Part shown: positions 11,301 through 21,801 of the stretch, piece after piece
Numbering within the stretch: position 1 is the stretch's first letter
How the letters are laid out: each line of letters starts with the position of its first letter
Assembly: GCA_007115705.1 (NCBI GenBank)
Contig: QXEO01000339.1
Coordinates: 3,986,191-4,050,190 of the forward strand
Direction of reading: 5' to 3'
DNA: 64,000 nucleotides
Source of the DNA: Dactylis glomerata
Taxonomy: Eukaryota > Streptophyta > Magnoliopsida > Poales > Poaceae
The notes under the pieces: generated by a model
Databases searched by the model: none
What the model saw: only the letters and a program-made list of their open reading frames with translations
Told to the model about the DNA's origin: nothing
Translations under genes and position numbers: made by a program

Positions 11301-14300
11301 GAATTAAGCAGGCAGAGGGCTGTGTGCTACACATATTCAGTTCTTCTTTAAAAAAACGTTCATTACATTTACCTGGTGTTCAAAGAAAGGATAATCCAGG
11401 TAAACTTCAAAACGGCGTGCAAATGAAACATCTGTTGGTACCCACTTCACTGAATATGTCATATCCAACTTTTTAGCACCTTCAAGGAGCTTAGGCGACT
11501 CTTGGGTAAGATTAACATGAATTATCTACGAAAATCAAATAACATCATCAGTTATATAATTTTGTCCTAATTATGTGCTGAATTAATACCAAAAACAAAT
11601 CAGGCCCACTTATATAATAATACAAAACACCTACTCTGTTATCATTGTATTTGACAAGAATGTTCTTGTGGGTGTAAAGATAGTGCTTGTTTTCACTGTT
11701 TTTGTCAGTCTCTCCAACAAAACCTGTCAAAGCAGATACAACTTTCTTAGTAGTCAAAAGAAACAAAATAACAAAGAAAATATTTAGTTGCAGAAACATA
11801 CCCCAAAGAGGCAGATCATCTAAGTGAGTGACGCCGCAAGCAACGGAAAAAAAGTTCAGACAGTAGTTAGAAACAAAAATATGCCCAAATCATGGTAATA
11901 CAATGCAATTTAATGCATCACATATAGATACACACACCTATGAAAAATTCAAACCAGTACGAGCTTTCAATGGCATCAGAAAATTGTTGAATCTTTTTGG
12001 AATCCAGTTCAAGAGTGCAGATGGGGCCCTTTTCCACATTTTCTACAGTAAAGACGACATTTATACAATTAGTAAGACAAGCAAATGCATACACAGAGAA
12101 AATGCATACTGTGGACATTCGATAAAGAAATAAATAAAGACAAGGATGGTATGAAAATAACATGAACATACTCAAGAACTTTATGTCAAGCTGACTATCA
12201 ATCAGCTCGTTTCCACCCAGGACCTCTCCAAGACCACCCCATTTGTGTCCTGGGTTCTCAGACAGTTGACAAAATGGAAGGCTGTGATAATTGTAAGTTT
12301 CTTGAGGATTATTGTAAGGTCCAACTTTATTCACCCAGAGCTTAACTGAATCTCCAGCTTTGAACTGCATAGAAGAAACATAAAGCAGGTGAGAACTACT
12401 AAAGTCACGAGATGCTAGTACCACATTATATTAAGGATAATTAATTTGGAAAATAAAACAACATTGAAGATAATTAGTGAAGCAACTGTATGATGTAATC
12501 TGCAAGCGTTACTAATTTGCAGTGCTTATTAGGGACTGTGGGATTGATCCTGGCTAAGGATAAGGTATATTTTGGAAAGAAGAAAGAAGACACAGAATCT
12601 CATTTGCCATTACTCGGTTCTGACATGTGACATTAAAATTTGACAAAAGCATGTTCTTAATTTTCATATAAGCACTCAAGTTTAATATGACTACAAGATT
12701 TCGCCCGCTGATACAGTCAAGTAAGTCCTCCTATGATAAAGAATAGTGCACCAATCTGTTATTTTCTCCCTTCCTCCTCCCTAACATATGTTCTACTCTT
12801 TGAAGCACCCATGCGGCAGACTGAGCCTTGCGCAGGAGACGAGGGGTATAGTGACACACATGTCCCTGGGTATTCCCTCTTTTTTATTTAAAATAATGGG
12901 ATGCAGTTGGGATACACTGAAGACACGGCTGGGGCACGGTGACCCCTTCACCAAAAATCCATGTAAGGCCTCAGAAAGGCCTAGTGTAAAGTTGCCTCCA
13001 GGCATAGGCCACCGTATCCTCCAAGTCCGGAGGCCAGTGCCATCCCCATCTTCCTCCGCATAGTTGGCAGGACGCTATCAGCACATCTTCCTCCAATCAT
13101 CCCCATCTTCCTCCTCGTAATGACCCTAGGCCCAGCACCTGGAGAAGAAGCGTTGACACCCAGGACCGTGAGGCCGCCAGGACATTCTCATCTCTCTCCC
13201 ACCTCCCCCTTCTTAACCTATATTCTACATTTCTACTCCCCACACCCATACGCCATGTCCTCCAACCATCATGGCAGTTACCTAGGTTGTTCAAGGCTAA
13301 TGTCAGTGAGTGATGGAGTACCATTCTCACTGACATATGGATTATCACACTAAATGGCAGTGAGGCATGGAGTGGTATTTTAAACGCCCTGTGGTGACAA
13401 GCTATTCTGTGATCAAATTATAACCAATATGCAAACTTCTCTCTAAAACAATAAATATACGACCGTTCGGTAGTGCAATTTACTTCCAATACTGTACAAG
13501 TAAGATTGCACAAAGTCCACGAGTCAGCAACTCAGAATCACCCATGATTAAGACTGTTGTTAATGAATTATTGTCATTATCCTAGTTGCATGGACAGCTG
13601 AATTTCCCATACTTTCATTTGCTTTACCAATTGTAGAGCGTAATGACACATGCATCAAAGCTAAAATGCGAAATAGCATGCTACTGAAAGTTATTTGACA
13701 GTTCTCATAGTGACCTAAATCAAAACAATTCATTATCGGTCACAAGGAAAGAAATGAACAAAAAACTAAGCAAGGATCAATCTGACAAGAGATCATGCTA
13801 CTAAAAGTTATCACCTGCTATTCTCAACCACCAAACGCAAACATGTGTATGCAAGAGAAGTTTCCCACCATCTGTATGCAAGACAGCCTATGAACCAAAC
13901 AGTAAAACTATCATGAATCCAAAAGGTAGAAACCACAATGCAGCCCTTGTTATTCCCTTAGTAACATACACCACAGCCTCAAAGTACCTGAATGTCCCGC
14001 TTTTCTTCTGATCACACCACGCTATATCCAAGTATCAAAGCATCACGCAGAACCATCGCTGCCATTCGGGGCAGGCGCCTACTTGGAACACAGTAACCCT
14101 GGAACCTACTTACTATAATTTCGACCACCAGAAGCTAAACTAAGATGAAGCTTTCGTCCCAGAGTCCTAGCATGTCCATTTCCTACAATCCCACAGCCCC
14201 ACATCACTCTGCTTCTCAACCAATCTCCAAGCGATTCTATGAACGTGCCGCAGATTTTTTTTTTCTTTTTTAGATCAACAGGGAGAGCATCCCCGGGTCC

Positions 14301-14760
14301 ATTAAGATGAAAAGCACAAACAGATACAGGTCTTAGAACAAGTTCATCAACAGAAAAGCAACTCTAGCTAGTCTAGAGGATCGCCTGGAAGGCTGTGAAG
14401 GCGCCGCAGATTTAGAACCTACTCCGTCGTTGAACGTCGCGCGACATCAGCCACCACCTCCAGATAACCGAGCTGCGCTAGTAACTAAAACAGCGGAACG
14501 CGAGAGCCTGAAAACCACCGCGAGATCGCGCGTTCAGATCTGACGCCGCGGAATGGGGGGCAGCTAGAGCGATCCACCCGAGGGGGGCGACGGAGGTTTT
14601 AGATCCAGGAGGAGATGGCCAGGAGCGGGATTGGGCAGCGTACCTTGTGGTCGGACTCCGAGGCGGAAGCGCGGCGCTGTGAGGCGAAGGAGAGGACGGC
14701 GGCGAGCGCGAGGAGGAGGAGGAGGCGGCTGCGGCCGCCGCCGCGGGAGGAGGGGAGCAT
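8363..14760 (-). CDS. TMN1: Transmembrane nine protein (TM9SF/EMP70, nonaspanin), 12 exons, 595 aa
   Basis: Coding exons on the minus strand: 14644-14760, 12172-12364, 11938-12042, 11802-11819, 11635-11723, 11373-11525, 11049-11183, 10765-10931, 9671-9765, 8995-9368, 8516-8789, 8363-8430. Every junction is GT-AG and phases agree, giving 1788 nt with stop. Residues 1-33 form a signal peptide with a leucine core. The lumenal domain follows to about 225, with LWVNKVGPYNNPQETY, WGGLGEVLGGNELI and an N-glycosylation site (NLT, about 179). TM1 is at 227-250 and eight more segments lie between about 290 and 585, including TVVGRNWSGAPNN and TIPRPIPERKWY. The C-terminus RNIKCD carries the K-x-D Golgi-retention motif that binds COPI. 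The family acts in Golgi/endosome membranes in sorting of membrane proteins. Similarity to plant TMN1 is very high as I recall it. The symbol is by resemblance, not by search. The gene is complete with no defect. Confidence 0.95.
9447..9527. mobile_element. Stowaway-type MITE in intron 9 of the TMN1-type gene
   Basis: An 81-bp near-palindrome with arms CTCCATCCGATCCATAATAA and, on the other strand, CTCCCTGCAATCCATTATGA. TA follows on the right; the left flank reads CA, apparently a mutated TA. This is the Stowaway (Tc1/mariner-derived) pattern. It sits between exons 10 and 9 without touching splice sites. Confidence 0.85.
12365..14643 (-). other. first intron of the TMN1-type gene, 2279 bp
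   Basis: This is by far the longest intron, between the signal-peptide exon and the rest. Apart from the retroposon at 14247-14413 it holds no element I can name. Small open frames at 12788-13063, 13097-13353 and similar show no family features. Long first introns often carry transcriptional control in plants, but nothing in the sequence proves that here. Confidence 0.6.
14247..14413 (-). mobile_element. short retroposon (LINE 3' end or SINE) with 11-bp target duplication
   Basis: GCCGCAGATTT occurs at 14247-14257 and again at 14403-14413, flanking about 145 bp that begin with a T-rich run on the plus strand, so the inserted copy has a poly(A) end on the minus strand. The body resembles the 3' untranslated end of grass L1 elements as far as I can judge. 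The target-site duplication and tail show target-primed insertion into intron 1. Confidence 0.85.
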
Positions 14761-15001
14761 TCCGTCCGACGGCGGCGAGATCTGAGGAGGAAGACGCGAG
14801 GCTTGGGTCCGGTTGGGCCGAGAAACTCACGAGCCGAGCTGCCGCCCTTCGCGATTTCAGTGCGGTTTTGGACGGTCTCTGATCTATCTATGGGATCCGT
14901 TGACCATTGACTTTTGGGTGAAGAAATCGGCCGAACATCAGGCTAACTCGGTGATTCAGTGAAAAACAAGTACAGTACGATAGTGACGGTAAACATTATT
15001 A
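14761..15001 (-). promoter_or_regulatory. short proximal upstream region of the TMN1-type gene
   Basis: Only 241 bp separate the start codon from the Helitron 5' end at 15002. Next to the coding start the region is GC-rich. Two W-box cores, TTGACC (14900-14905) and TTGACT (14907-14912), lie almost back to back on the plus strand. No clear TATA box was seen. The limits of the promoter are inferred from position only. Confidence 0.4.
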
Positions 15002-15012
15002 TCTCTACCAAA

Positions 15013-15213
15013 TTACCAATAAAATTACAATGCGACGGTAGGTTCGTTGGTCCGTCGTGGCAGTTTTGCAGAAACCCCCCTACGAAATCCGGAAATCAAC
15101 CTGCAGTCCCACACTTATCCATCCAACTCCACCTCTTCTCTTTTCTGATGAGCGGCGGCGAACTACGGGAGACTCGCATCGCAGCGTCTGCCGGCGTGGG
15201 GGCACGCGAGGTC
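15013..15213 (+). repeat. 201-bp direct repeat, copy 1 (Helitron 5' region)
   Basis: Identical by eye to 19392-19592. This copy starts 11 bases inside Helitron 1. It contains TTCGTTGGTCCGTCGTGGC, which looks like a Helitron-family 5' sequence. Confidence 0.9.
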
Positions 15214-15414
15214 TTGAGAGCTCGAGCAGCCATGGACGACGTCCTCCCCTGAGCGTGCCAAGGCCTCCTCAGGTCGTCGTTCCCTCCGGCGTTGCACATG
15301 CTTCTCTTCTAGCCTCTCGCCTAACGCTTCCTGCCTCTCCATGCCTCCCGGCAGGCCAGCGGCACCGGCGTCCAGAGTAGAGCAAGGCCAGCAATGATCG
15401 CCATTGGATGCATC

Positions 15415-16022
15415 CCCGAAAACGTCGGGGTTTGTCAGAGGAGCAATCGGCCTCTCAGCCACGAAGCGCATGATGATGCGGAATGCGTCGAAGCCGACGA
15501 CAGCGAGTGGCGAGGTTGGATGGGAATATGGGATGCTTGATCATCAATTTGCACTGATTGATGTGTGCCAGATTGACCACCGCTCTAGGCATTGATTCAG
15601 TGCATCAGTCTCTTTCTTTCAGGTCTTCTGAAGCTTGCAGAGCTGAGGGCAGATTTGAGTAAGCCCTATTGCTTTTCTTGTAGCTTAATTGGTGTATGTG
15701 TTTCCCGAAAACGTCGGGGTTCGTGAGAGGAGCAATCGGCCTCCCCCGTGCCGCTCCTCCTCGGCAGCGGCATGAGACGTGGGGGAGAGGGAGCTTGGAC
15801 AGCCATGAAGCGCATGATGATGCGGAACGCGTCGAAGCCGACGACAGTGAGTGTCGAGGTTGGATGGGAATATGGGATGCTTGATCATCAATTTGCACTG
15901 ATTGATGTGTGCCAGATTGACCACCGCGCTCTAGGCATTGATTCAGTGCATTAGTCTCTTTCTTCGCAGATTTGAGAAAGCCCTATTGCTTTTCTTGTAG
16001 CTTAATTGGTGTATGCGTTTGA
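15415..16022 (+). repeat. tandem duplication of a coding-like fragment in Helitron 1
   Basis: Unit 1 (15415-15703) and unit 2 (15704-16022) both begin CCCGAAAACGTCGGGG, a perfect 6-bp-stem hairpin, and end near TAATTGGTGTATG. Both can encode KRMMMRNASKPTT, then EVGWEYGMLDHQFALIDVCQ. They differ by a ~65-bp insertion in unit 2 and ~30 bp lost from it. I do not recognise the source gene. A captured exon that was later duplicated is the likely origin. Confidence 0.75.
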
Positions 16023-16643
16023 ATTTTTGATATGCAGGTGTCATGGACTACTGAATTACTGATACAACCCCTTTGTCACAGCAGTGGCATCGTCGTCAAC
16101 GCATCCCCGGCCATCGTTGTGGAACCACTGAGCGTTGCGCATATTAAGCAGAGACAACTGCTAGCATGCTAGACTCCCCGTGGAGGCAAACTTATGAGCC
16201 TGCTACCCCCATGTCCCCCAACTGCACTGAACGGCTAGCAGACGCCACCATCCCCTCTGCAGCTACAGCCACCGAAGGCAGCTCTCATGACATACATTTC
16301 GGCTATCGAGAGGTGGATTAAGCTATCGCTAGATCGTTACAAGAGTAGGGCGATTGATGAAATTGAACGGCTGCGCATATATTTATTCTCAACGGGTAAA
16401 TCAAATGGCGAAGGGAGCTACTGCCTGGTCGCGTGGACACAGTCTGCTACGGCTTGAAGGGGATGAGGTTTGGGGATAAAAAATAATCGGATTCAGAACA
16501 AGTCTGGTCTAGATTCATACACCGACTGCTAAATGTCCTAGGCTTGCCATGGTGTCTTTGGATTTCTTATTCCACCTTGCTAACAGACATGGGAGATGAG
16601 GTGCCTAACTGTACAACAACTCAGCCGGCTGATCAGAAACTAC

Positions 16644-16919
16644 TTATGTGATGGCATGATCAGTGATGACTGTAATATCTTATGGAGCACTAAATATAAT
16701 CACTGTCCAGGCAGTGAATATCACTAAGATATGTACTATGTCTGACTGCTCTTGCGCCCACCTATAATCACATAAGAATGTTTATGTGATGGCATGATCA
16801 GTGATGACTGTAATATCTTATGGAGCACTAAATATAATCACTGTCCAGGCAGTGAATATCACTAAGATATGTACTATGTCTGACTGCTCTTGCGCCCACC
16901 TATAATCACATAAGAATGT
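16644..16919 (+). repeat. perfect 2 x 138-bp tandem duplication
   Basis: The stretch beginning TTATGTGATGGCATGATCAG at 16644 is repeated from 16782 with no difference seen. Each unit contains palindromic TATAATCAC/GTGATTATA-like pieces. It holds no gene. Confidence 0.92.
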
Positions 16920-17467
16920 TTTGATCTATATTGCACTTTTCTATATCAAGATTGCTCTTACCAGTCCAAATTCGTTTCTACTTGTCATGTATTGCATTTT
17001 TTCTGCTCTACATTGTGCCTATCAATATCAATCAGTGTATTTGAGATCAGGTCCAAAATCAGTTGGTAGCATTAACTCTGCATACTTTGCAGATGGCACG
17101 TCCACAAGAAAAATGGCTTTCACAGGGTGGAGAAACACCCCAATATAGGACAACCGATGATTTTTCATTCTTTAGAATCAAGCATGAATATCGTGGAACA
17201 ATATACATAATTAATTATTAGAGAGAGGTGGAGGTACCATCAGATTGTTTCTACTACAGAAAGCTGGCATCTGTTCTCATTTGTTGCCATTTTCAGGACT
17301 CAAACACAAGTTTAAATGGCATGAGGTTAGCAATACATTGGCTTGCAAAATTATCAAGCAGGTTTCTTTTGTCTTACCAACCCACAACCTTTGTTTCTGT
17401 GTATAGCTACGATCGGTTGGTTAAAATATAAATATATCTTTTTTGTATTTTGTTTTGTAAGCAGGTA

Positions 17468-17490
17468 CTAGGAAATTTGCCCGTGCGTTG
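17468..17490 (-). mobile_element. 3' terminus of a reverse-oriented Helitron
   Basis: On the minus strand the sequence reads CCGGTGCAACGCACGGG, then CAAATTTCCTAG and T. This is the same hairpin-plus-CTAG ending as the plus-strand Helitrons here, with one stem mismatch. The body must extend to higher coordinates, but I could not find a matching 5' TC end between 17490 and 19360. Confidence 0.6.
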
Positions 17491-18715
17491 CACCGGATTG
17501 TGTGGTCGTCTTTTGTATGGTTCTTCTTTGTGGTCGCAGCCGTGGACGAGTGCCGTAGATGCTGGGCCGGCGACGGGGCAGCTGCCCACAAGCTCCACGG
17601 TAAGGAGACGACTGGCTCGACCATGTTGGGGTCCCTGTGGTCGCTAGCCCGGGCTGGTTCTTCCTTGTGGTCGCAGCTATTGGATGATCCTTTGCATCCT
17701 CTTGGCTGTGCTTCATGGCGGCGCCCATGGCAGGGCAGACACTTCCCGCTGGTGGCCGCAACCATCTTGCGCAACAACGCTGCTTCCCCATGGTAATAAT
17801 TTTGATATGATGTCAAGCTTGCTGTGTGTGTGGATTACGGAGCCGATCTGCATGAACCCTTCCAACATGGCCTCGTGGCTGACCAGTATGGTGTCTGGGA
17901 GCTCTCAGCTAGCTCCGATCGACCTAGATGATGACGACCACCGCGAGTGACGCTGCGTTCACCGGTGTTGTCCGTGGATTACCACAGGGCCTTCTTGGGT
18001 AGTTGGGCTACGAGCAGTAGGATTCCAAACACAATATCTTGGTGGTCAGCTCACTCAGCGGCGGCGGCCAGGTGCGCGTTGGCCTCGGCGAGTTCCTCTT
18101 TGGCAGAGTAGAGCGAGAGCAGCCCGCACTCCTCAAGGATCTGCAACATCAAATCCGTTCAATAACGGGCAGTCAACACTGGGCAGCGATGGTGATTTTT
18201 CTGATTTGCCTTGAAGAAAAGCCACGAGAGGGATCTCCAACTCTGTGCTTCGCCCGAGATCGCGCCCATGCCGAGAGGTTGTGTATGCAGGACACAATGG
18301 CACTCTATAGCTAGCTGCTGTTGAGGAACCTCAAAACATGAAGAGGACAAGGCGGCGCGTGGCGGCAAAGAGCAAGTGCATCACCTGGCACTGAACGGAG
18401 TCCAGTAATAAAGAGGGTTTTATCCATGTTTGTTTCTTAATGGCAGATTGTTATATTTAATTTTTTTGTCAGTTGTAACTTCCGCCTGGCTTCCTCATAG
18501 AGTCACAGTCATGTAGTATTCAGTTTGGCATCGAAGCCAAGAAGCTCTGAGTTTGCAAGCTGGTACGTGATCACCTTAATTCTGTCTATGTGGCTTCCCT
18601 AATATCGAGTGTTGCATTTAGTGGGAGAATACTTGCTGGAATTGGTCATATATGGGAGTGCAGACCAAGGTAAGAATAACCCTATGGTACCAACGTGTCC
18701 ACAAATAAAGGGATA
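17491..18715. other. Helitron interior without recognisable gene
   Basis: This is GC-rich sequence with several overlapping short open frames on both strands (17421-17950, 18039-18368) and a repeated phrase TTGTGGTCGCAGC (about 17529 and 17666). None of the translations resembles a family I know. It may be captured exon material. Confidence 0.4.
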
Positions 18716-18717
18716 TA

Positions 18718-18875
18718 CTTCCTCCGTTTGGAAATATAAGATGTTTTAGCTTTGTGAAACGAATGTATCTAGATATCTTTTAGTGTATAGGTTCGCTCGA
18801 ATCTATACACTAAAAGATGTCTAGATACATTAGCTTCACAAAGCTAAAATATCTTATATTTCTAAACGGAGGGAG
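18718..18875. mobile_element. Stowaway MITE, 158 bp
   Basis: Near-perfect palindrome with arms CTTCCTCCGTTTGGAAATA and CTCCCTCCGTTTAGAAATA, flanked by TA on both sides (18716-18717 and 18876-18877). This is the common Triticeae Stowaway type. Confidence 0.95.
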
Positions 18876-19391
18876 TACATTATTGAAAGTACTATTGATT
18901 GTTTGTGTTTTTTGCAAACTTGTCCCCTTTTCTGTTCTTGGCAAAAGATCCTTGGCGATGGCTACTTTTACAAAATCTAATTACTGAGACTTCGTGGGGA
19001 AATAATATTTTTCAATATCATATGAGGAAGTAGTAGTAACTCAAAATATCTGTTTTTCCAGTGTTTTTATTAGAAATAAAAATAGAGAAAAAACTTAATT
19101 GGCAGGTACACTTACAATTAATATATTATTTATTTTATCTCAATAGAGAACACTTGACATGATACGTTGTTACTGCATGCAACGGTAGTCACATATTTGA
19201 TTAAAGTTAAAAGGTAAAAGTACATTCTTGAATTTACTCAAGAATTGCCATGCATTCATTCTTCAATAATACTAATAATTTTCTTTCATTTTGTTCAAAT
19301 TGAATTATCGATATTGAAAATTTTGGTTAATGTTTTTTATTCGAAAATAAATTTTCTAAATCCCGTTGCAATGCACGGGCATGTTTCCTAG

Positions 19392-20715
19392 TTACCAATA
19401 AAATTACAATGCGACGGTAGGTTCGTTGGTCCGTCGTGGCAGTTTTGCAGAAACCCCCCTACGAAATCCGGAAATCAACCTGCAGTCCCACACTTATCCA
19501 TCCAACTCCACCTCTTCTCTTTTCTGATGAGCGGCGGCGAACTACGGGAGACTCGCATCGCAGCGTCTGCCGGCGTGGGGGCACGCGAGGTCGGACTCGA
19601 GGACGGATAGGTCGGACCCGAGGACGGATCCGAGGCTCCACGAATCTCAGATCTTGACCTCCGCGGGGCGGATCGACAGGCACGTGCTAGGGGGTAGCGA
19701 CTCGCGCGCGTGAGGCCAGTCGTTGGCGGCGTGGTGCTGGTGCCGGCCGAGCTCCTGCGCACCGATCTCGTCGCGCTCTGCCAGTTCGACGCGTCTGCAA
19801 CGCTATTAATCTATCTCAGCGCTCCTGGATCTTCCAGCGACACCGCCATGAGGCCTCGCAGCTGCCCACGCTCAGCTGCTTCTGCGTGCCGCTTGTATGC
19901 CGATTCCGCGTGAGGCCTAACCTGCTCGATGCCTCCACCAAACTTTAGTTGTGGCTGACGGGATGCATGTGCTCTATGGATGCGGTGATGCGCTTGCTCT
20001 GATGGAGGTAGCATAGGAGCTTTTTGTGTGCAGTGCACCGCATGTGTTTGTTAAAATGGCCAAACGACAATAGTACTTGTTCGATCGTAAAAAAAGAGTA
20101 CTTGTTCATCGTCCTCCACAACTTAGCATCATGTGAATTAAGGAGATGAAAAGTCCATAAGCTACTACGTTCAGTATTTCTTGGGCTGTATGAGAATGGT
20201 ATAAATGTTTAAAACCCCCAGGATAGGAAGCACAAATTGGTGAATGTGCAGGCTGCCAAGTGGATTCCACTCCTGGGATGGCTACAGTGAGAGAAAAAAA
20301 GATTCTCTGTTATTTGACCATCCCCAAAATAAATGATGGTTGCAGATTGGGGGAGGTATAATGTCTTCCTTGCTTATGTTGTGTATGTTCAGAGAGCATT
20401 ATGCCAATGACATCCGATTGTGCAGCAGGTTTGGTCTAACAATCTCTATTCTCTCCATTTCATCATCTATGGAACTATGCAATTAGTATACAAAATCCAT
20501 TGCGAGGCCAACCAAGTTTCCAGTATATTAGGAGAGGACATAGTTTTTAGTCCGGATATGCATAATGCAAATTGAATATGTTCATTTTCACATTGTAATT
20601 TGATTGAGCTATAAGAGTGCTACCAATGGTAAAAATATGTTTGATCATCATTTTTTAGTTTTATGAGCTCATAATTCAGTTAGGTACCCGTTGGAAAGCA
20701 CGGGTATATTGCTAG
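19392..20715 (+). mobile_element. Helitron 2, 5' tip missing
   Basis: It starts directly after the CTAG of Helitron 1 with the 201-bp sequence that in Helitron 1 lies 11 bases inside the 5' end (19392-19592 = 15013-15213), then diverges. It ends with hairpin CCCGT-N8-ACGGG (20687-20704) and GCTAG (20711-20715) before T. The interior is GC-rich at first (19593-19920), with a coding-like frame GGVVLVPAELLRTDLVALC that I cannot assign. Confidence 0.7.
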
Positions 20716-21801
20716 TTACAGGTTAAAATAGGAAAACGTTTTCATCAGCCCACCGATCTGGAGAAAAAATCAGTCGTCCCGCTCGCTTGGTTCGCGCTCG
20801 CTTGCCTCCCCTGCATCTCCTTTCTTTGCTCCGCCGCTGCTTGCTGGTGCGTCAGCTGCCGCCGGTCTGCTGTCTCTCTCCTCTAGCCGCTAGCCCGAGC
20901 CCCTCTCCTCCGGCCCTGAGATTGACCCCCTTTCCTCTTTCCCCTTCTTCCTCGTAGCAACCTTCAAATTCATCAATGGCTATTGCAACAAAAACTTTGA
21001 ATTTCCCTGTTATTTTTTATTCGATGTTGTATATGTTAGTTAATTCTGTAACAAACGCGTAAAATTAGTTGTTACAATGTTTTTATCTAGATCTGGTCCG
21101 TCATATACAAGCTTTTTCAAAATGTAACGAACTCGTACTAATTTTGTTTAAAAAAGAAGTCTCAATATGTTGCAAAGGTTTGCTACAAGTTCGGTGTTCT
21201 CATATTTTTTGATGATGTTCTAAAATGTTACAAATATGTAACTATTTTTGTTGTATGTGTTTGTGTATTTTGTTGAAATAGTTAATGATTTTTCTTGTCA
21301 ATCATTTTGGTAGGAAACACTATTGTTATTCACTTTATTATTGCTACAAACGCACGATTCTTGATGTAACAGGATGTTTTTTATTAAAGTAGTTGGTTAA
21401 TTTTTGTTATAAATTAATCTGCAACAAAAAATTGTATTTTTCAACTAATTTTGTAACATTTACCTTTTCAAAATGTTGGAATATTTTTGTTTCAATATAA
21501 TATATCGTTTATACGTGTGGTTATATCATTTTGTTGTAATACTGGTTGACACAAATCTACCTGTTAAGTGAATAGGGTTGGAACCGCGGATTGGTTTTTA
21601 CAAAAGCAAGAGGCTAAAATATAAGTTTTAATACAAATCCACCCCTACAATAGGATCACGGGTTGGTTTCATAAAAAATCAAGAGGCTAAAATACAAAAC
21701 TACATCGCGTCTTGTTTCGATCGCCAGATCGCGATCGTACAGCGCGGGATACGACCGATATTTAGCCAAAGATTGGCCAACCGACGTCTAGCGTTGCCCT
21801 T
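20716..21801. other. AT-rich spacer
   Basis: No gene was seen. The first 250 bp are C/T-rich (leader-like), the rest is rich in TTGTAACA-like words. Two related stretches of about 75 bp (about 21571-21640 and 21640-21710) share 'GGTTGGTTT' and 'CAAGAGGCTAAAATA'. Confidence 0.4.

Larger units (their letters stand above)
15002..19391 (+). mobile_element. non-autonomous Helitron 1, 4390 bp
   Basis: The 5' end is TCTCTACC after A (15001). The 3' end is CTAG (19388-19391) before T (19392), preceded by a hairpin CCCGT-N8-ACGGG (19362-19379). These are the TC...CTRR ends, terminal hairpin and A|T target of plant Helitrons. No Rep/helicase frame exists inside. It carries a tandemly duplicated coding-like fragment (15415-16022), a 138-bp tandem duplication, a reversed second Helitron end (17468) and a Stowaway MITE. 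Its 5' end lies 241 bp upstream of the start codon of the TMN1-type gene. Confidence 0.8.

Noticed and set aside
16644..16919. Repeats considered as a CRISPR-like or satellite array.
   Set aside because: Only two units with no spacers, in a plant nuclear context.
17421..17950. Cluster of 60-130-aa frames on both strands.
   Set aside because: No family resemblance, frames overlap on both strands, and the region lies in a Helitron interior.
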